Shown: positions 1 through 9,363 of the stretch, in pieces
Layout: every line of letters starts with the position of its first letter
Position numbering within the stretch: the stretch's first letter is position 1
Source of the DNA: Leisingera thetidis
GTDB lineage: Bacteria; Pseudomonadota; Alphaproteobacteria; Rhodobacterales; Rhodobacteraceae
Length of the DNA stretch: 64,000 bases
Direction of reading: 5' to 3'
NCBI RefSeq assembly: GCF_025857195.1
Contig: NZ_CP109791.1
Coordinates: 1 to 64,000, forward strand
Made by a program: the position numbers and the translations under genes
The notes under the pieces: model-generated
Database searches by the model: none
Seen by the model: only the letters and a program-made list of their open reading frames with translations
What the model was told of the DNA's origin: nothing

Positions 1-1425
1 ATGGCAAAAAAACCTGACACTCCCCTGCCCCCTTATTTCAACCTCGACCCGGAAGCGGCAGCAGCCAAACTCGGCCCGCTGGTGGATACCGCCAGATTCG
101 CCAAGGCCGCGGCGTTTGCAGGCCGGGGCCGCGATGATCTGGCCAAGCGGGGCTACGCGCCGGACGGGCGCAAACGGCTGCGCAAATTCTCCACCTGGGA
201 GGTCTGCCGCTACCTGATCCCGGTCGCGCCCGCGCATCTGCGCCGGGTGCTGAACAAGCACCCGGACCTGCCCCAGGGCGAAGGCGCCAGCGGCTCGCGC
301 TGGTTCACCCTGGAGGAAGTGCTGAAGCTGCGCGATCATTTCGCCTCCGAAGGCATCAGCACCAAGGAATACCGCCCCTACCGCCCCGAGAGCCTGCCGG
401 CCAAGGTGGTCGCCGTGGCCAACTTCAAGGGCGGCGTCGGCAAGACCTCCACCGCCGCGCATCTGGCGATGTCGGCAGCGCTCGACGGCTATAAGGTGCT
501 GGTAATCGATCTGGACAGCCAGGGCTCGATGACCTCGATCCTGGGCGGCCAGGTGGCGGATGAATGGCAGACCGTCTTCCCCCTGCTCGCCCGCGACTAC
601 GCCGAGGCGGTGGAGGCCGAGAACAAGGTCCGCGCCGCCTCCGGATCAGACTCTATTCCGCTGGATGAGACCCTGACCGAGGCGCGGCAGGTTTCGCTGC
701 GAAACGTGGTGCAGAAGACCCACTGGCCCAACATCGACCTCATTGGCGCCCAGCTGAATCTCTACTGGGCGGAATTCCAGATCCCGGTCTGGCGCATGGG
801 GCTGCGCAATTGGGCGTTGTGGGACGCGCTGACCAACGCGCTGGACCAGGGCGGCGCGCTGGATGATTACGACATCATCATGCTCGATACCCCCCCAGCG
901 CTTGGCTACCTCACCATCAACGCGCTGGCCGCCGCCGACATCCTGATGGTGCCCTTGGGGGCCTCCTTCCTCGAGTTCGACTCGACGGGGCGGTTTTTCG
1001 ACATGCTCTATTCCACCTTCGCCTCGATCGAGGACGGCGAGAACGCCGGCCGCCGCCGCGCCGGCCTGCCGGAGATGAAGTTCGAATGGGACGTGGTGCG
1101 GGCCCTGATCACCCGCTTCGACGCCAGCCAGCAGACCGATCTGGCCAATGTGATCCAGGCCTATTTCGGCGACATGATGAACGCCTACCGGCAGGATTAC
1201 ACCGCCCTGGTCGGCCAGGCCGGCGAGAGCGTTTCCGGCATCTACGAGGCGGACTACCGCAACTTCAACCGCGAGACCTACACCCGCGGCCGCGAGGTGT
1301 TCGACCGCACCTATGCGGAATTCAAGGAGCTTCTGATCGGCAGCTGGTGGCGCGATCAGCAGATGCAGCAGCAGCCGCAATCCCAGCAAGAGGAGACAGC
1401 AGATGGCCAGGCGCAGACAGCTTGA
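1..1425 (+). CDS. parA: ParA-type plasmid partition ATPase
   Basis: This is a Walker-type ATPase that, with ParB and parS, segregates the replicon at cell division. The 474-residue protein has an N-terminal region of about 130 residues that looks like a DNA-binding (helix-turn-helix) extension, as in large plasmid ParA/RepA proteins that repress their own operon. The ATPase domain follows, with a deviant Walker A motif KGGVGKTS at residues 143-150 and a conserved LDTPP stretch further on. The C-terminus is glutamine-rich. It overlaps parB by 23 nt, so the two are co-translated. A parS palindrome is embedded at codons 231-235. The ATG is the first base of the window, so the promoter and any ribosome site are not visible. 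Membership of the ParA family is certain from the motifs; the plasmid incompatibility type is not determined. Confidence 0.95.
   Translation: MAKKPDTPLPPYFNLDPEAAAAKLGPLVDTARFAKAAAFAGRGRDDLAKRGYAPDGRKRLRKFSTWEVCRYLIPVAPAHLRRVLNKHPDLPQGEGASGSRWFTLEEVLKLRDHFASEGISTKEYRPYRPESLPAKVVAVANFKGGVGKTSTAAHLAMSAALDGYKVLVIDLDSQGSMTSILGGQVADEWQTVFPLLARDYAEAVEAENKVRAASGSDSIPLDETLTEARQVSLRNVVQKTHWPNIDLIGAQLNLYWAEFQIPVWRMGLRNWALWDALTNALDQGGALDDYDIIMLDTPPALGYLTINALAAADILMVPLGASFLEFDSTGRFFDMLYSTFASIEDGENAGRRRAGLPEMKFEWDVVRALITRFDASQQTDLANVIQAYFGDMMNAYRQDYTALVGQAGESVSGIYEADYRNFNRETYTRGREVFDRTYAEFKELLIGSWWRDQQMQQQPQSQQEETADGQAQTA
691..705. promoter_or_regulatory. parS: parS-like palindrome inside parA
   Basis: GTTTCGCTGCGAAAC is a 15-bp inverted repeat identical to two of the sites downstream of parB. 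It lies in frame in parA and encodes Val-Ser-Leu-Arg-Asn. An exact coincidence within a coding gene is unlikely, so it is probably a sixth ParB-binding site. Binding has not been shown. Confidence 0.75.
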
Positions 1426-2494
1426 AACCCCTTCGGCCGAGGCCCTGAAGGAAATCGAGGCCGGCATTGACCGCGACCTCGCCCGCAGCCCGGGCCTGCG
1501 CCCGCCGATTGCCGATGTGGTGGCCGATGCCGCCCGCCACGCCGATCCCCTGCCCCAGGCCGACCGCGAGGCAACCGCCCGCGACCGCGCCGACGCCGCC
1601 CGCCTGCGCGCCGCCGAGGACAAGGGCCTGGTGGCACTCGAGCTGCCGGTCGAGGACATCACCGCCGATGCGCTGAACCGCGACCGCATCGTGATGGACG
1701 AAGAGGAAATGCAGGAGCTGATGGCCTCGATCTCGGCCAACGGCCTGCGGCTGCCGATCGAGGTGTTCCGGCCGCTGAACCCCGATGATGCCGGCCGGTT
1801 TGCGCTGGTTTCCGGCTACCGCCGCCTGACCGCGGTGCGCCGCCTCAACGCGATCAGCGGCGGCGAGCGGTTCCAGACCATCCCGGCCTTTGTCCGCGAA
1901 CCGGGCAGCATCGCCAACGCGCTGGTGGCGATGATCGAGGAGAACGAGATCCGCTCCGGCCTCAGCCAGTACGAGCGCGGCCGGGCGGCGGCCTCGGCGG
2001 TGCATGACGGCGTGTTCCAGACCGTTGACGAGGCGGTGGCGGAGCTGTTCCAGAATGCCTCCAAGGCGAAACGGTCCAAGATCCGCTCCTTTGCGCTGAT
2101 CCACGAGGAGCTGGGCGACATGCTGGCCTATGCCACCGGCCTCAACGAGCGCCAGTGCCTGCGGCTGGCGGCGGCGCTGCGGGCGGGCGCGGGCGAGCCG
2201 ATCCGCGCCGCGCTGGAGCAGGCCGGCGCGCGCTCGGCGGCCGAGGAATGGGACGCGATGCTGCAGTTCATCGAGCAGTCCGAAGGCGCGCCGCAGGATC
2301 CCAGCCGCGGCGGCCGTCCCAGGACCGTGCAGAAACTCGAGAAGAGCCGCCGCACCCGGGTGGCCAACGGCATCTCGATCGAGCGCGAATACGGCCCCGG
2401 CGGCTATGCCATCCGCTTCCACGGCGCCAATGTCACCTCCGAGCTGGTGGACGCGGTGATGGACAACGTGCGGCATCTGCTGGAGCCGCGCTGA
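1403..2494 (+). CDS. parB: ParB-type centromere-binding partition protein
   Basis: The 363-residue protein has the ParB N-terminal (ParB/Srx, CTP-binding) domain from about residue 80. GYRR at 138-141 stands where family members carry the GxRR box, and ENEIRSGLS at 180-188 matches the ENxxRxxLS box. A helix-turn-helix region at about 195-250 should bind parS, and a C-terminal part should dimerise. The ATG at 1403 follows an AGGAG ribosome site and lies inside the parA 3' end, giving a 23-nt overlap typical of a parAB operon. The GTTTCGC(A/T)GCGAAAC palindromes downstream are its likely targets. Identification is strong; the DNA specificity is inferred from proximity. Confidence 0.95.
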   Translation: MARRRQLETPSAEALKEIEAGIDRDLARSPGLRPPIADVVADAARHADPLPQADREATARDRADAARLRAAEDKGLVALELPVEDITADALNRDRIVMDEEEMQELMASISANGLRLPIEVFRPLNPDDAGRFALVSGYRRLTAVRRLNAISGGERFQTIPAFVREPGSIANALVAMIEENEIRSGLSQYERGRAAASAVHDGVFQTVDEAVAELFQNASKAKRSKIRSFALIHEELGDMLAYATGLNERQCLRLAAALRAGAGEPIRAALEQAGARSAAEEWDAMLQFIEQSEGAPQDPSRGGRPRTVQKLEKSRRTRVANGISIEREYGPGGYAIRFHGANVTSELVDAVMDNVRHLLEPR

Positions 2495-2516
2495 ACCGCA
2501 ACGCCGCCCGGCAGAG

Positions 2517-2531
2517 GTTTCGCAGCGAAAC
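2517..2531. promoter_or_regulatory. parS: parS-like palindrome 1
   Basis: GTTTCGCAGCGAAAC is a perfect 15-bp palindrome around a central A, located 22 bp after the parB stop. Its last four bases form the start of the parB terminator stem. Confidence 0.85.
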
Positions 2532-2558
2532 CCCCGGTCTGAAGGGCCGGGGGTTTTT
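2528..2558 (+). terminator. Rho-independent terminator of parAB
   Basis: AAACCCCCGG at 2528-2537 pairs with CCGGGGGTTT at 2547-2556 across a 9-nt loop, and the right arm merges into a run of five T. It shares its first bases with parS site 1, so ParB bound there would sit on the terminator DNA. Confidence 0.85.
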
Positions 2559-2588
2559 CTATGCCCTAGCGGCCAATGGGCGGCGCAG

Positions 2589-2603
2589 GTTTCGCTGCGA
2601 AAC
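2589..2603. promoter_or_regulatory. parS: parS-like palindrome 2
   Basis: GTTTCGCTGCGAAAC, preceded by CAG as in most of the copies here. It is identical to the copy in parA. Confidence 0.85.
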
Positions 2604-2700
2604 CGCGCAAAGGCAGAGGCAGCAGCCGGGCGGCGAAGGGCAGGGGCAGCAGAGCCGGAACCCGCAAGACTGCTGCGCAGAGACGGGTCCAAGCCTGCAG

Positions 2701-2715
2701 GTTTCGCTGCGAAAC
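2701..2715. promoter_or_regulatory. parS: parS-like palindrome 3
   Basis: GTTTCGCTGCGAAAC, the third copy after parB, again with CAG on its left. Confidence 0.85.
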
Positions 2716-2849
2716 CCGGGCGCCAGCCGGATGGAGGCGCGCCGCAGCCGCACGGCGGGAGGGGCAGGGTGCGCGTTGCCGGGACGGCCCGGTCCGGCAC
2801 TGAGAACCTGCCCTGAAAAACAGCCGCCGGGACATGCGCCGAGCCGCCG

Positions 2850-2864
2850 GTTTCGCAGCGAAAC
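2850..2864. promoter_or_regulatory. parS: parS-like palindrome 4
   Basis: GTTTCGCAGCGAAAC, a perfect copy with the A-centred version of the core. Confidence 0.85.
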
Positions 2865-2903
2865 CCTGCGGCGACTGCGCCGCCCGGCAGCCGGAAATGG
2901 CAG

Positions 2904-2918
2904 GTTTCGCAGAGAAAC
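2904..2918. promoter_or_regulatory. parS: parS-like palindrome 5 (one mismatch)
   Basis: GTTTCGCAGAGAAAC differs from the consensus at one position in the right arm (C to A). It is the last copy of the array and may be a weaker ParB site. Confidence 0.7.
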
Positions 2919-3008
2919 CCCCAGCCTCTCTTCCGCGTTCTCCGCCCTAACCTCTTGCAGCAGATGTCAAATCCCGTCCCATCCCCGGCAAAACCGCCCC
3001 GATGCGGC

Positions 3009-3025
3009 AGGGACTTTGGTCGAAT
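3009..3025 (+). promoter_or_regulatory. Putative PQQ-island regulon box upstream of aldehyde dehydrogenase
   Basis: AGGGACTTTGGTCGAAT matches the core of boxes found upstream of the other units of the PQQ island; GACTTTGGTC is identical to the box at 20349-20365. It lies 121 bp before the aldehyde dehydrogenase start, in gene orientation. The likely binder is the NarL/LuxR-type regulator encoded at 8534-9229, which is an inference. Confidence 0.5.
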
Positions 3026-3145
3026 ACCGCCAGTTCCGCCGATGCTCTAAGCCTGAAGGCAGCACCGGACCGGGTGCCTGCAAAATCAGGAGCATGGACC
3101 TTGGGAATCGCTGCAGTTCTTGGAAAAATTCTTGGGAGGAATGGC

Positions 3146-4690
<1,545 letters not shown>

Positions 4691-4710
4691 GCAGCCCTCT
4701 CCCCGCGACT

Positions 4711-4738
4711 GGCCCCGGATCTTCCGGGGCCGTCTTTT
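4711..4738 (+). terminator. Intrinsic terminator between aldehyde dehydrogenase and DUF779 gene
   Basis: GGCCCCGGA at 4711-4719 and TCCGGGGCC at 4723-4731 form a perfect 9-bp stem with a 3-nt loop, followed by GTCTTTT. It sits only 24 bp before the DUF779 start, so it may act as a partial terminator that lowers expression of the downstream gene. Confidence 0.75.
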
Positions 4739-4761
4739 ATGCAAAGCCGCAGGAGGGCGCG

Positions 4762-5109
4762 ATGACAGACGCACAGAAAATGCAGGTGACGGCGACGGCA
4801 GCGGCGCTGCGCCTGATCGGGGAGCTGAAGGCGCGGTTCGGGCCGGATCTGCTGTTCCACCAGTCCGGCGGCTGCTGCGACGGGTCGGCGCCGATGTGCT
4901 TTCAGCAGGGCGATTACATCACCGGCGGCAGCGATGTGCTGGTGGGCGAGATCGGCGGCGTGCCGTTCTACATGAACGGCGATCAGTACGCGCGCTGGCA
5001 GCACACCGATCTGGTGATCGACGCGATTGACGGCATCGGCGGCATGTTCTCGCTGGAGAACGGCAGCGGCCGCAGGTTCCTGACCCGCTCGGACGTCTGC
5101 CTGCGCTAG
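4762..5109 (+). CDS. DUF779 family protein
   Basis: This small protein (115 residues) belongs to DUF779, often encoded next to ExaC/AcoD-type aldehyde dehydrogenases. It has a cysteine-rich HQSGGCCDG stretch near residues 33-41 followed by APMC, which could bind metal or be redox active. The ATG at 4762 follows GGAGG with good spacing. It lies downstream of the aldehyde dehydrogenase but behind an intrinsic terminator, so read-through or a separate promoter is needed. The biochemical role is not established to my knowledge; the assignment rests on sequence pattern and context. Confidence 0.85.
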   Translation: MTDAQKMQVTATAAALRLIGELKARFGPDLLFHQSGGCCDGSAPMCFQQGDYITGGSDVLVGEIGGVPFYMNGDQYARWQHTDLVIDAIDGIGGMFSLENGSGRRFLTRSDVCLR

Positions 5110-5124
5110 TCTGCCGCCCGGCGC

Positions 5125-7326
5125 TCAGGTCAGGGCGCGCAGCAGGAAGCTGCGCAGCTCGCAGGTGTCGATCGGCTTGTGCAGCAGGGCGGCGTTCAGC
5201 CCGGCGCAGGCCGCCGCCAGATCGGGCGAGCGGTTGGCGGTGACCAGACAGGCGGGCACCGGGCCGTGCCGCGCCCTGAGCGCGGCAATGGCATCGGTCC
5301 CCAGCGCGCCGTCGTCGAGCTGGTAGTCGGCGATGATGACATCCGGGGCGATGTCGATTTCCTCCAGCAGGGCCTGCGCCTCGGCGCAGCCGGCGCAGGG
5401 CAGCACGTTCAGGCCCCAGCTGTCCAGGGTGATCTCCAGCGCCGCGCGCAGGTCGGCGTCGTTTTCGATCAGCACCGCGATCCGGTGCTCGAAAGAGACC
5501 TCGGCGCCGGAGCGCGGTTCGGGCAGCGGGGCAGGGGCGCGGGCGGCGGTGCTCAGCGGCAGCTCGACAGAGAAGCAGGTGCCGCGCCCGACCTCGGAGG
5601 CGAGGTCCAGCGGGTGTTTCAGCAGGCGGCAGGCGCGTTCGACGATGGCGAGCCCCAGCCCCATGCCGTCGGCGGGGCTGGCCTTGGCGTTCAGGCGCTG
5701 GAATTCCTGGAACACGCTGTCCTGATGTTCCGGCGCGATGCCGGGGCCGGTGTCGCGGACCTCCAGCAGCACCCGGCCGCGCCGCCGCCGCACCCCGATC
5801 AGCACCTTGCCGCAGGTGGTGTAGCGCACCGCGTTGGAGGCGAGGTTCTGCAGGATCCGGCGCAGGTAAGCGGCGTCGCTTTCCACTACCGCGCTGCTGC
5901 GCACCACCCGGAAATCGAGCCCCTTGAGCCGGGCCACCGGCTCCAGCTCGTCCTTCAGCTGGTCCAGCAGGGCGCCGAGGCTGATCGGGGTGAGGTCGAT
6001 GGCGGCGAGACCGGAATCGAGCTTGGAAATGTCGAGCAGGGCGCCGAGGATGCGCTCCACCGCGACCAGCGCGTTGCCGGCCTTGCCCGCCCGGTCCCGC
6101 AGCCCCGCGTCCCGCAGGTCGTTCTCCAGAGATCCGACATAAAGCTTGGCGGCAGAGAGCGGCTGCAGCAGGTCGTGGCTGGCGGCGGCGACAAAGCGGG
6201 ACTTGGAGGCATTGGCGCGCTCGGCCTCGGACAGCGCGTCCTCCAGTTCCAGCGTCCGCTCGGCCACCCGCTGCTCCAGCGTTTCGTTGACCTGCGAGAT
6301 GGTGCGCACCGCGGCGCGTTCGGCGGTGACATCGGTGAAGCTGATGACAAAGCCCTTGTCCGGCATCTGCTGGGCAAAGACCGCCAGGACGCGGTCGCGG
6401 CCAAGGCCGATCTCGAACGACAGCGGTGCGCGCTTGGCGGTGCTGGCGACCCATTCGCCGATCTGCTCCGGCCCGGTGCCGCCGAGGATGCGGATGCTGT
6501 CCTCGACGTGGCGGTAGAGGGAGGCGAAAGACATGCCGAGCTGGAACCGGCCCGCGGGCACCGACAGCAGCACACCGGCGCGGCGGTTCCAGCCGACCAG
6601 CCGGTTTTTGGCGTCAAAGATGCAGACGCCCTGATCGAGATGCTCGAGCGTCGCCTTGATGACCCGCGACTGGTCGTCCAGCAGCCGGTCGCGCTCCTGC
6701 CGCTCCAGCCGCATCATGTCGGTGATGTCGGTCTGCAGGATCACGGTGCCGCCGTCCGGGGTGCGGTGCTCGCTGACCTGCAGCCAGCTGCTGCCGGCCA
6801 TCATCACGTTGAACACCGCGTGGTCGTCCTTGTGGCGGGCGAGGCGGTAGGCCTCCCAGCCGGCCGCGGTCTCGCCCTCGGGCAGCGCCAGATGGGCGCT
6901 GGTGGCCACCAGGTTGACGTAGTCGGCAAACTGCAGCCCCGGCCGCAGCAGATGATAGATATCGGCCAAGTGCTTGCCGAAGCGGGTGTTGCACATCACC
7001 AGCGCGTCCTGGGCGTCGAACAGGGCAAAGCCCTCCTGCACCGTCTCGATCGCATTGGCCAGGTTGGCGCGGGCGGCCTCGGTTTCGGCGTTGGCCTGGG
7101 CCAGCCGCGCGTTGGACTCGTTGAGCAGGTCGAGCGCGTGCTCCAGCTCGCGGGTGCGCAGGCGCACCTCCTCTTCCAGCATCACCGCGCGCTGGAACTG
7201 GGCATAGGCCTCGCCCGAGGCTTCCGAGCTTTGCTCGGCCCGGCGCATCAGGGTCTCGACGATCTTCAGCAGCTTCTGGTTCTGCCGCTCCGGCGGGTCG
7301 CGGGGGTCGATCAGCTCATGCACCAT
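5125..7326 (-). CDS. Soluble hybrid sensor histidine kinase with PAS-like domains and receiver
   Basis: A 733-residue hybrid kinase likely to control the alcohol-oxidation genes. It has no membrane segment. An N-terminal coiled coil (about 15-95) is followed by two PAS-like domains (about 90-205 and 220-340). A HisKA domain has the phospho-acceptor His384 in ASHDLLQPL. The ATPase domain shows an N box at NLASNAV (494-500) and glycine motifs DTGPGI (525-530) and GMGLGLA (554-560). A C-terminal receiver has Asp667 and Lys717. It starts 3 bp after the FIST gene stop, so the two are co-translated. This arrangement resembles the ErcS'/NahK-type kinases of pseudomonad ethanol-oxidation regulons (recollection). 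The signal it senses is unknown; the adjacent FIST protein may present it. Confidence 0.9.
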   Translation of the reverse strand: MVHELIDPRDPPERQNQKLLKIVETLMRRAEQSSEASGEAYAQFQRAVMLEEEVRLRTRELEHALDLLNESNARLAQANAETEAARANLANAIETVQEGFALFDAQDALVMCNTRFGKHLADIYHLLRPGLQFADYVNLVATSAHLALPEGETAAGWEAYRLARHKDDHAVFNVMMAGSSWLQVSEHRTPDGGTVILQTDITDMMRLERQERDRLLDDQSRVIKATLEHLDQGVCIFDAKNRLVGWNRRAGVLLSVPAGRFQLGMSFASLYRHVEDSIRILGGTGPEQIGEWVASTAKRAPLSFEIGLGRDRVLAVFAQQMPDKGFVISFTDVTAERAAVRTISQVNETLEQRVAERTLELEDALSEAERANASKSRFVAAASHDLLQPLSAAKLYVGSLENDLRDAGLRDRAGKAGNALVAVERILGALLDISKLDSGLAAIDLTPISLGALLDQLKDELEPVARLKGLDFRVVRSSAVVESDAAYLRRILQNLASNAVRYTTCGKVLIGVRRRRGRVLLEVRDTGPGIAPEHQDSVFQEFQRLNAKASPADGMGLGLAIVERACRLLKHPLDLASEVGRGTCFSVELPLSTAARAPAPLPEPRSGAEVSFEHRIAVLIENDADLRAALEITLDSWGLNVLPCAGCAEAQALLEEIDIAPDVIIADYQLDDGALGTDAIAALRARHGPVPACLVTANRSPDLAAACAGLNAALLHKPIDTCELRSFLLRALT

Positions 7327-7329
7327 CGC

Positions 7330-8499
7330 CTAGCCCTCGTCGGGAGGGTAGATCGCCACCCCGGTCAGGGTCTGGTTGACGTGCATCGAGTTGATCTGCT
7401 CCCCATAGGTTGAAAATCCGACCACTCGGTTATCGCGCAGGATGCATGAAATCTCCTGCGAGACCTGTTTCTGCTGCGCTTCCAGCCGCCGCAGGATGCA
7501 GTCGCAGGCCAGGATGATCTCGGGGCGGCTGGAGGCGCTGAGAGCGGCCATCTCGCGCTTCAGGTGGACCACCATGTCCTCGGGCTCGGCCAGGGTCAGC
7601 ACCACGCCCTCGTCGATGGCGGAGAAGAACACCAGCTCGTCATTGTCGGCGACCCGCTGGATGGCGCGCACATGGTGCTGGTCGCCGAACTGCACCGCGA
7701 CCGGGTGGGCGGCAAAGGTGAAGGCGGTAAGCTGCTCGGGGTCCTTGCCCAGCACCCGGGCGTATTCGCGGGCGGCGGGTTCGGCGTTTATTTCATGCAC
7801 CACCCGCCGGGCCGGGTCGGCGCCGGTCACCACCATGCGTTTCTGCGAGGGGATCAGGTGGTCGGTCTTGAACACCTTGATCGGGCAGCGGCTGCGGACC
7901 TGGATCAGGATGGCGGCATTGGAATGGGCGCGGCCGCCGTGCAGCACATAGGTCTTGCCGAAATCCGTGCCGTCGCCGGCCGAGCCGCCGAAGAAGGCCA
8001 CCGGCCCCAGCCCGACCGCCAGCTGCGAGGTCAGCGCGTCCTCCTTGGTGGAGAGGCCGTCGACCAGCAGGAAGGTGAACTCGGAGGTCCATTTCGCGGC
8101 CTCCTGCGCCATATGGCTGCGGTTGCGGATCATCCGCTCGATCACCTCGTGCGGGTTGAAGCTGCCGAGATCGTCGATCAGGATGGTGCGGGTCTGGAAA
8201 TGCGACTGGGCAAAGCCGACCGCGACGATCTCGCCCTCGACATAGCCGGCTGCGGAGATCTCTCCGGCGGTGGTGCAGCCGACCACCTGGGCGGGCGCGA
8301 AGCGGCGCTGCGCCTCGCCGATCAGCCGCGAAACATCGGTGCCGGGGGACAGGAACAGCACCACCAGCGCCAGGCCGTCGGCCTGCAGCGCCTGCGCCAG
8401 CTGTTCCACCGCGTCATCGGCCCGGCAATCGACCGAGCCGGAGCGGACGGCCTGAGACGCGGCACTGTTCCTCCCCGACGGACCAGTGGCAGGGTCCAT
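7330..8499 (-). CDS. FIST domain sensory protein
   Basis: FIST proteins are predicted small-ligand sensors linked to signal transduction. The 389-residue protein contains a FIST N-terminal domain (roughly 40-225, with GCTTAGEIS and FFGGSAGDG motifs) and a FIST C-terminal domain (roughly 230-370). The ATG at 8499 follows GGAGGAG on the coding strand; an in-frame extension upstream would overlap the response regulator gene and is rejected. The gene lies between the LuxR regulator (34-bp gap) and the hybrid kinase (3-bp gap), so a three-gene sensing operon is likely. The ligand is not known. Confidence 0.88.
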   Translation of the reverse strand: MDPATGPSGRNSAASQAVRSGSVDCRADDAVEQLAQALQADGLALVVLFLSPGTDVSRLIGEAQRRFAPAQVVGCTTAGEISAAGYVEGEIVAVGFAQSHFQTRTILIDDLGSFNPHEVIERMIRNRSHMAQEAAKWTSEFTFLLVDGLSTKEDALTSQLAVGLGPVAFFGGSAGDGTDFGKTYVLHGGRAHSNAAILIQVRSRCPIKVFKTDHLIPSQKRMVVTGADPARRVVHEINAEPAAREYARVLGKDPEQLTAFTFAAHPVAVQFGDQHHVRAIQRVADNDELVFFSAIDEGVVLTLAEPEDMVVHLKREMAALSASSRPEIILACDCILRRLEAQQKQVSQEISCILRDNRVVGFSTYGEQINSMHVNQTLTGVAIYPPDEG

Positions 8500-8533
8500 C
8501 CTGTTTTCTCCTCCCCGAGTGCTGCCCGCCAGA

Positions 8534-9229
8534 CTAGGCGGGCGGCGGCGTGTCTTGCAAGACGTTTGCAAAGCTCGCCTGCTTGGCGGCCAGAACCGCC
8601 TGGGTGCGGCTTTGCACCCCCAGCTTGCGCATGATGGCGGTGATATGGGCCTTGACCGTGGTTTCGGCGATCGACAGCTCATAGGCGATCTGCTTGTTCA
8701 GCTTGCCTTCGCAGATCAGCTGCAGGATCCGCGCCTGCTGGTTGGTGAGCAGCGACAGCCGCTGCAGCACGTCGTCGGTGTTTTCCGCCCCGTCCTCCAG
8801 CAGCACATAGCCGTCGGGCAGGAACACCTTGCCCTGGCTGATCGCCTCCACCGCCTTCTGGAACACGTCGCGCTGACTGTGCTTGGGAATGAAGCCGCTG
8901 GCGCCGGCGTGGATCACCGAGCTGACGATGCGGTTGTCGGCCATCGAGGAGACCACCAGGATCGGGCAGTCCGTCACCTTGCGCAGCCGCAGCAGCCCGT
9001 CCAGCCCGTTGACGTCGGGCAGGTTCAGGTCCAGCACCACCAGGTCGGCGCGGACGCCGTCCGCGATCATGTCGAGTGCGGCCTGCAGCGCGGGCGCGGT
9101 GTGCATGCTGCTGATCGCGGCCACCGCCTGCAGGGTCATCGACAGGGCATCGCAGAACAGCGGGTGGTCATCCACCAGCAGCGCCGCGTGGAACCCTGGT
9201 GTTTTCGGCGTGTCCGGCTGTGTCGGCAT
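8534..9229 (-). CDS. NarL/LuxR-type response regulator of the PQQ alcohol island
   Basis: The 231-residue protein has a receiver domain with acidic pocket Asp20/Asp21, phospho-acceptor Asp67 and Lys116, and a C-terminal LuxR-type helix-turn-helix (about 160-215). It resembles the ErbR/ExaE regulators that switch on PQQ-dependent ethanol oxidation in pseudomonads. An ATG at 9229 is preferred over a TTG 13 codons upstream, though neither has a strong ribosome site. A degenerate copy of the island box lies 58 bp upstream (9287-9303), suggesting autoregulation. It is the most likely protein to bind the shared box. Domain assignment is firm; the target set is inferred. Confidence 0.88.
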   Translation of the reverse strand: MPTQPDTPKTPGFHAALLVDDHPLFCDALSMTLQAVAAISSMHTAPALQAALDMIADGVRADLVVLDLNLPDVNGLDGLLRLRKVTDCPILVVSSMADNRIVSSVIHAGASGFIPKHSQRDVFQKAVEAISQGKVFLPDGYVLLEDGAENTDDVLQRLSLLTNQQARILQLICEGKLNKQIAYELSIAETTVKAHITAIMRKLGVQSRTQAVLAAKQASFANVLQDTPPPA

Positions 9230-9286
9230 ATCGGCACCAAAGCTGTTGTTTGCCTGCCAGCTTAGCAAGCGGGCGGCCGCTGCGGT

Positions 9287-9303
9287 ATACGCCTAAAGTC
9301 GCA
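9287..9303 (-). promoter_or_regulatory. Putative regulon box upstream of response regulator gene
   Basis: On the minus strand TGCGACTTTAGGCGTAT matches the consensus TACGACYWWDGKCCAAT at 14 of 17 positions and lies 58 bp before the response regulator start. It is the weakest of the main set of boxes. Confidence 0.4.
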
Positions 9304-9309
9304 TAGGAC

Positions 9310-9336
9310 AGGCGCGCCCCCGTTGGAGGCGCGCCT
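9310..9336 (-). terminator. Hairpin after the PQQ alcohol dehydrogenase gene
   Basis: AGGCGCGCC at 9310-9318 and GGCGCGCCT at 9328-9336 form a perfect 9-bp stem 28 bp after the dehydrogenase stop. No T run follows, so it may be a 3'-end stabiliser or weak terminator rather than a classical terminator. Confidence 0.5.
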
Positions 9337-9363
9337 GATCCTGTTTCGCGGGGCCGGGCCGGA

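Larger units (their letters stand above)
2495..3145. other. Centromere-like intergenic region and aldehyde dehydrogenase promoter region
   Basis: This 651-bp stretch has no convincing gene. Its first 425 bp hold five parS-type palindromes at uneven spacing (starts 2517, 2589, 2701, 2850, 2904) and the parB terminator. The last 230 bp hold the putative regulon box of the PQQ island (3009-3025) and the leader of the aldehyde dehydrogenase. Frames running through it are compositionally unlike the flanking genes and carry the palindromes in several frames, as expected for noncoding DNA. Confidence 0.7.

Noticed and set aside
1..2918. RepABC-type replication module
   Set aside because: There is no repC after parB, and parA/parB with scattered GTTTCGCWGCGAAAC sites do not show the repABC gene order.
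5179..7413. Long open frame on the plus strand antisense to the histidine kinase
   Set aside because: Its composition (Gly/Arg/Gln-rich, no domain) is a by-product of high-GC codon bias; the minus strand encodes a complete kinase with all motifs.
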